16,788 nucleotides of DNA from an uncultured Oscillospiraceae bacterium (GTDB lineage: Bacteria > Bacillota > Clostridia > Oscillospirales > Oscillospiraceae), in assembly GCA_934589065.1 (NCBI GenBank), contig CAKTNN010000043.1, forward strand, positions 1 through 16,788. The letters run 5' to 3'. Shown one piece after another: positions 15,525-16,788 of the stretch. The notes under the pieces were generated by a model. The model saw only the letters and a list, made by a program, of their open reading frames with translations, was not told where the DNA came from and searched no databases. Position numbers and translations under genes: made by a program. The number at the start of each line of letters is the position of its first letter. The stretch's first letter is position 1.

Positions 15525-15553
15525 TTGACAAATAACCTCCCGAAATCTATGAT
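15525..15553 (+). promoter_or_regulatory. Promoter of the 22-residue-repeat protein
   Basis: TTGACA (15525-15530) is consensus and is followed after 17 bases by TATGAT (15548-15553). The predicted start near 15560 is about 25 bases before the ATG. The -10 hexamer lies inside the left arm of the 46-bp near-palindrome. Confidence 0.8.
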
Positions 15554-15578
15554 AGAACTATCTTAGATTCCGGGAGGT
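15533..15578 (+). terminator. 46-bp near-palindrome: terminator of ATPase, covering promoter and RBS of next gene
   Basis: The two 23-base halves are complementary at 20 of 23 positions; outer arms AACCTCCCG and CGGGAGGTT are exact. On transcripts arriving from the ATPase it folds into a long hairpin followed by TTTTCTT, as an intrinsic terminator does. The right arm contains the GGGAGG Shine-Dalgarno sequence of the downstream gene. Transcripts starting at about 15560 contain only the right arm, leaving that RBS free. Confidence 0.75.
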
Positions 15579-15584
15579 TTTCTT

Positions 15585-16049
15585 ATGGAAGAACTGAAAC
15601 AAGAAACGGAAAAGAAACAGGAAAAGAACGAATTGCTCCTTTGGGTAAAAATTCAAACCTGCCTCACGGGAGCAGTGCTGGCGCTCTTGCTGATTGCCGG
15701 TATTTTTGCTGCTGTGCAGGTAAACAATGTGATGAAGGTCTTCCGGGGTGTGGATGTGGATAAGATCAATTCCATTGTCCTGTCTCTGCAAAATACGGCT
15801 TCTGAGCTGGAAAATGTGGATATGGAAACCATCAATAAAACAGTGGAAGCTCTGAAAGGGGCTGCCCAGAACCTGGCAGATGCGGATATTGTGGCAGTGA
15901 ATGACGGCATTCAGGCTCTTACCGCAGCGGCAGAAAACTTGCAGGGGCTGGATATCGACCAGATGAATGCGCTCATTGAGTCCCTGGAAACGGTATCCAA
16001 GCAGATGGAAAAGACCACGGCGGCATTCAGCCGGGTGTTTGGAAAGTAG
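15585..16049 (+). CDS. Single-TM protein with four 22-residue helical repeats, unknown function
   Basis: 154 residues, ATG seven bases after GGGAGG. A charged cytoplasmic N-terminus (Lys/Glu-rich, 1-15) is followed by one membrane helix (about 22-46). Four tandem 22-residue repeats then occupy 56-77, 78-99, 100-121 and 122-143. Each opens with a (V/A/L)-D-(hydrophobic) turn and has Asn at position 7, as in VDVDKIN, VDMETIN, ADIVAVN and LDIDQMN. Each continues as a helix with leucines at regular spacing. The repeats are probably outside the membrane or in the cell wall space and may form a helical rod or coiled coil. I do not recognise the family. It is a single gene with its own promoter. Confidence 0.85.
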   Translation: MEELKQETEKKQEKNELLLWVKIQTCLTGAVLALLLIAGIFAAVQVNNVMKVFRGVDVDKINSIVLSLQNTASELENVDMETINKTVEALKGAAQNLADADIVAVNDGIQALTAAAENLQGLDIDQMNALIESLETVSKQMEKTTAAFSRVFGK

Positions 16050-16056
16050 AAGCAAA

Positions 16057-16095
16057 GGGGGCGGCACTGCCGGGCGTATAAGCGGTGCCGCCCCC
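16057..16095 (+). terminator. GC-rich terminator-like hairpin
   Basis: GGGGGCGGCAC and GTGCCGCCCCC form a perfect 11-bp stem starting seven bases after the stop codon. Only TTCCC follows, so there is no real T-run. It may still end the transcript, or it may be the outer palindrome of the repeat cluster that begins directly after it. Confidence 0.5.
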
Positions 16096-16099
16096 TTCC

Positions 16100-16169
16100 C
16101 GTCATTGCGAACCACTACGCCCGCAGGCGTGTACAGAGCGCAGCCGCCGCAGGCGGCTCTTGGCGCGAG
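16100..16169 (+). repeat. Repeat unit A, right copy
   Basis: Runs from CGTCATTGCGAAC to GCGCGAG and matches the reverse strand of 709-778 with a few substitutions. It is the same composite repeat as on the left, in inverted orientation, about 15.4 kb away. The reading frames through it give Arg/Ser/Cys-rich peptides and are not genes. Confidence 0.82.
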
Positions 16170-16232
16170 GCAGTGCGCACGCTGCCAATCCCTCGTCATT
16201 GCGAGGCAGTGCGCACACTGCCGTGGCAATCT
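16168..16232 (+). repeat. Repeat unit B, right copies (one partial, one full)
   Basis: A partial unit (about 16168-16193, ending GCTGCCAATCCCT) is followed by a full one (16194-16232). The full unit has the perfect dyad GGCAGTG-CGCA-CACTGCC at 16205-16222 and ends CGTGGCAATCT. It is the inverted partner of 649-684. In the left copy only one full unit B follows unit A, with different sequence at the junction. Confidence 0.8.
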
Positions 16233-16264
16233 CGGGCGTGGTACACCCTGGCGTGAACGGTACG

Positions 16265-16328
16265 CCTCCGGCTCCCTTGTGTAAATGGAGCTGTCAAATG
16301 CCAGGCTGACTGAGGGATTGTAAGTCCC
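16265..16328 (+). repeat. Possible third intergenic repeat type
   Basis: The stretch GGCTCCCTTGTG...GGAGCTGTC...GGCTGACTGAGGGATTG has a weak GCTCC/GGAGC stem. It resembles another dispersed repeat I recall from Oscillospiraceae genomes. There is no second copy in this window, so this rests on recall. From here to about 16450 I see no gene. Confidence 0.35.
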
Positions 16329-16455
16329 GCTCGGGATGGGCAGCGGCGGCGCGTGAGGCCGCGATGGGGGGAGAAGAGCACTTTTGCGCCTGTGGCGGAC
16401 AGGTGTCCACCATCAAAATGCATAAAAATAAGTGTCAGAATTTGTTAAAAAGTGC

Positions 16456-16484
16456 TTGACAAATGAAGCTGCGAGTGGTATCAT
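16456..16484 (+). promoter_or_regulatory. Strong promoter P1 of a downstream (rrn-like) unit
   Basis: TTGACA (16456-16461), 17 bases, TATCAT (16479-16484), with TGG ahead of the -10. It is the first of two consensus-like promoters about 115 bases apart and pointing out of the window, an arrangement typical of rRNA operons. Confidence 0.75.
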
Positions 16485-16571
16485 ACACAGGCTGTCCGAT
16501 GAACGGCTTCCAAAAAAGCCCGGAGGATGACAAATAACAGGAAAAACGGTCAAAAAGAGGGAAATTTCCTC

Positions 16572-16600
16572 TTGACAGATTGAAATTCCTGTGGTAATAT
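16572..16600 (+). promoter_or_regulatory. Strong promoter P2 of a downstream (rrn-like) unit
   Basis: TTGACA (16572-16577), 17 bases, TAATAT (16595-16600). An imperfect dyad (GTCAA...AGAGG / CCTCT...TTGAC, about 16550-16576) overlaps the -35. The predicted start near 16607 opens with the perfect small hairpin TCAAGTT-AAA-AACTTGA (16609-16625). Confidence 0.75.
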
Positions 16601-16606
16601 AAGCGA

Positions 16607-16788
16607 GTTCAAGTTAAAAACTTGACCGCTTCTGTACCTTGTAAATTGAATAACGTTAAGACGAACTATTAACACCTTGGACAATTAATGGAATTGTTTA
16701 AGCGTAAGCGAAAAACAGCCAACGAAAATTCTTGAGTAATTAATGCTAGAAGCAGATTATTCAAAAACTTGATTTGAAGCCTTCGGGC
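16607..16788 (+). ncRNA. Structured leader of a probable rRNA operon, continues past window
   Basis: About 180 bases without an open frame or RBS follow P2. It includes ACCTTGTAAATTGAATAA, similar to the CTTTGAAAACTGAATA stretches seen next to rRNA genes in Firmicutes. Three small hairpins are visible: 16609-16625; ACAATT/AATTGT at 16681-16697; and TTGAGTAAT/ATTATTCAA at 16732-16764 with an inner TGCT/AGCA. The window ends in GCC-TTCG-GGC, a UUCG-capped hairpin. No 16S sequence itself is present, so the identity is inferred. Confidence 0.5.

Noticed and set aside
13534..15531. 665-codon open frame on the minus strand opposite the P-type ATPase
   Set aside because: It is a shadow of the ATPase coding frame, with His/Gln/Asn/Gly-rich low-complexity composition and no recognisable domain.
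649..16232. CRISPR array or phage attachment sites suggested by the repeated units
   Set aside because: There are too few copies, they are in inverted rather than tandem direct order with no regular spacers, and no cas or integrase gene is present. They are palindromic intergenic repeats.
15911..16423. Open frames across the right repeat cluster on both strands
   Set aside because: Same repeat-derived peptides (Arg, Cys, Ala rich) as on the left. They overlap the 22-residue-repeat gene or the terminator hairpin and lack ribosome binding sites.

Overview
This 16.8 kb window looks like a chromosomal segment of a low-oxygen Firmicute of class Clostridia, most likely an Oscillospiraceae/Ruminococcaceae gut bacterium. 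The reasons are strong AGGAGG-type ribosome binding sites, TTGACA/TATAAT promoters that often carry a TGG extended -10, a type 1B dihydroorotate dehydrogenase with its PyrK partner, and intergenic palindromic repeats of a kind I recall from Oscillospiraceae genomes. The taxonomic call is an inference from style and gene content, not from a marker gene.

Left edge (1-825): a minus-strand tRNA-Gln(CUG) gene with its own promoter and terminator, then about 600 bp of gene-free DNA full of palindromic repeat elements. Among these is a 175-bp element bounded by perfect 15-bp terminal inverted repeats.

Minus strand, 826-9438: a compact seven-gene pyrimidine operon, pyrC-carB-pyrK-pyrD-pyrF-pyrE-pyrB, from one clear promoter upstream of pyrC. 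From pyrK onward the genes are separated by at most 13 bases or overlap by 1 to 10. Together they encode CarB, PyrB, PyrC, PyrDK, PyrE and PyrF, which make UMP from bicarbonate, glutamine/ammonia, aspartate and PRPP. The one missing piece is carA, the glutamine amidotransferase subunit of carbamoyl-phosphate synthetase. PyrB carries a C-terminal four-cysteine zinc module matching the C-terminal domain of the regulatory chain PyrI, but not PyrI's nucleotide-binding domain. This is the most unusual protein architecture here.

Plus strand, 9477-13117: pgi (glucose-6-phosphate isomerase), divergent from the pyr operon; a small uncharacterised P-loop protein with a strong promoter and terminator; and a 549-residue multi-pass membrane protein resembling GT-C-type glycosyltransferases, with codon use unlike its neighbours.

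Plus strand, 13151-16095: a metal-homeostasis unit made of a free-standing 72-residue heavy-metal-associated (HMA) domain protein, an internal intrinsic terminator, and a P1B-2 (Zn/Cd/Pb) exporting ATPase that lacks its own N-terminal metal-binding domain. Next comes a one-TM protein built from four tandem 22-residue helical repeats. Its promoter and RBS are embedded in a 46-bp near-palindrome that can also act as the terminator of the ATPase transcript.

Right edge (16050-16788): a terminator-like hairpin, a second cluster of the palindromic repeats in inverted orientation relative to the left copy, then two strong tandem promoters and a long structured leader running off the window. This resembles the start of a stable-RNA (rrn) operon.

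I did not find a clearly new multi-gene system. The best candidates for something undescribed are the PyrB/PyrI-zinc fusion, the dual-purpose palindrome at 15533-15578, the 22-residue-repeat membrane protein, and the split HMA/ATPase pair with its internal terminator and operator-like palindromes.
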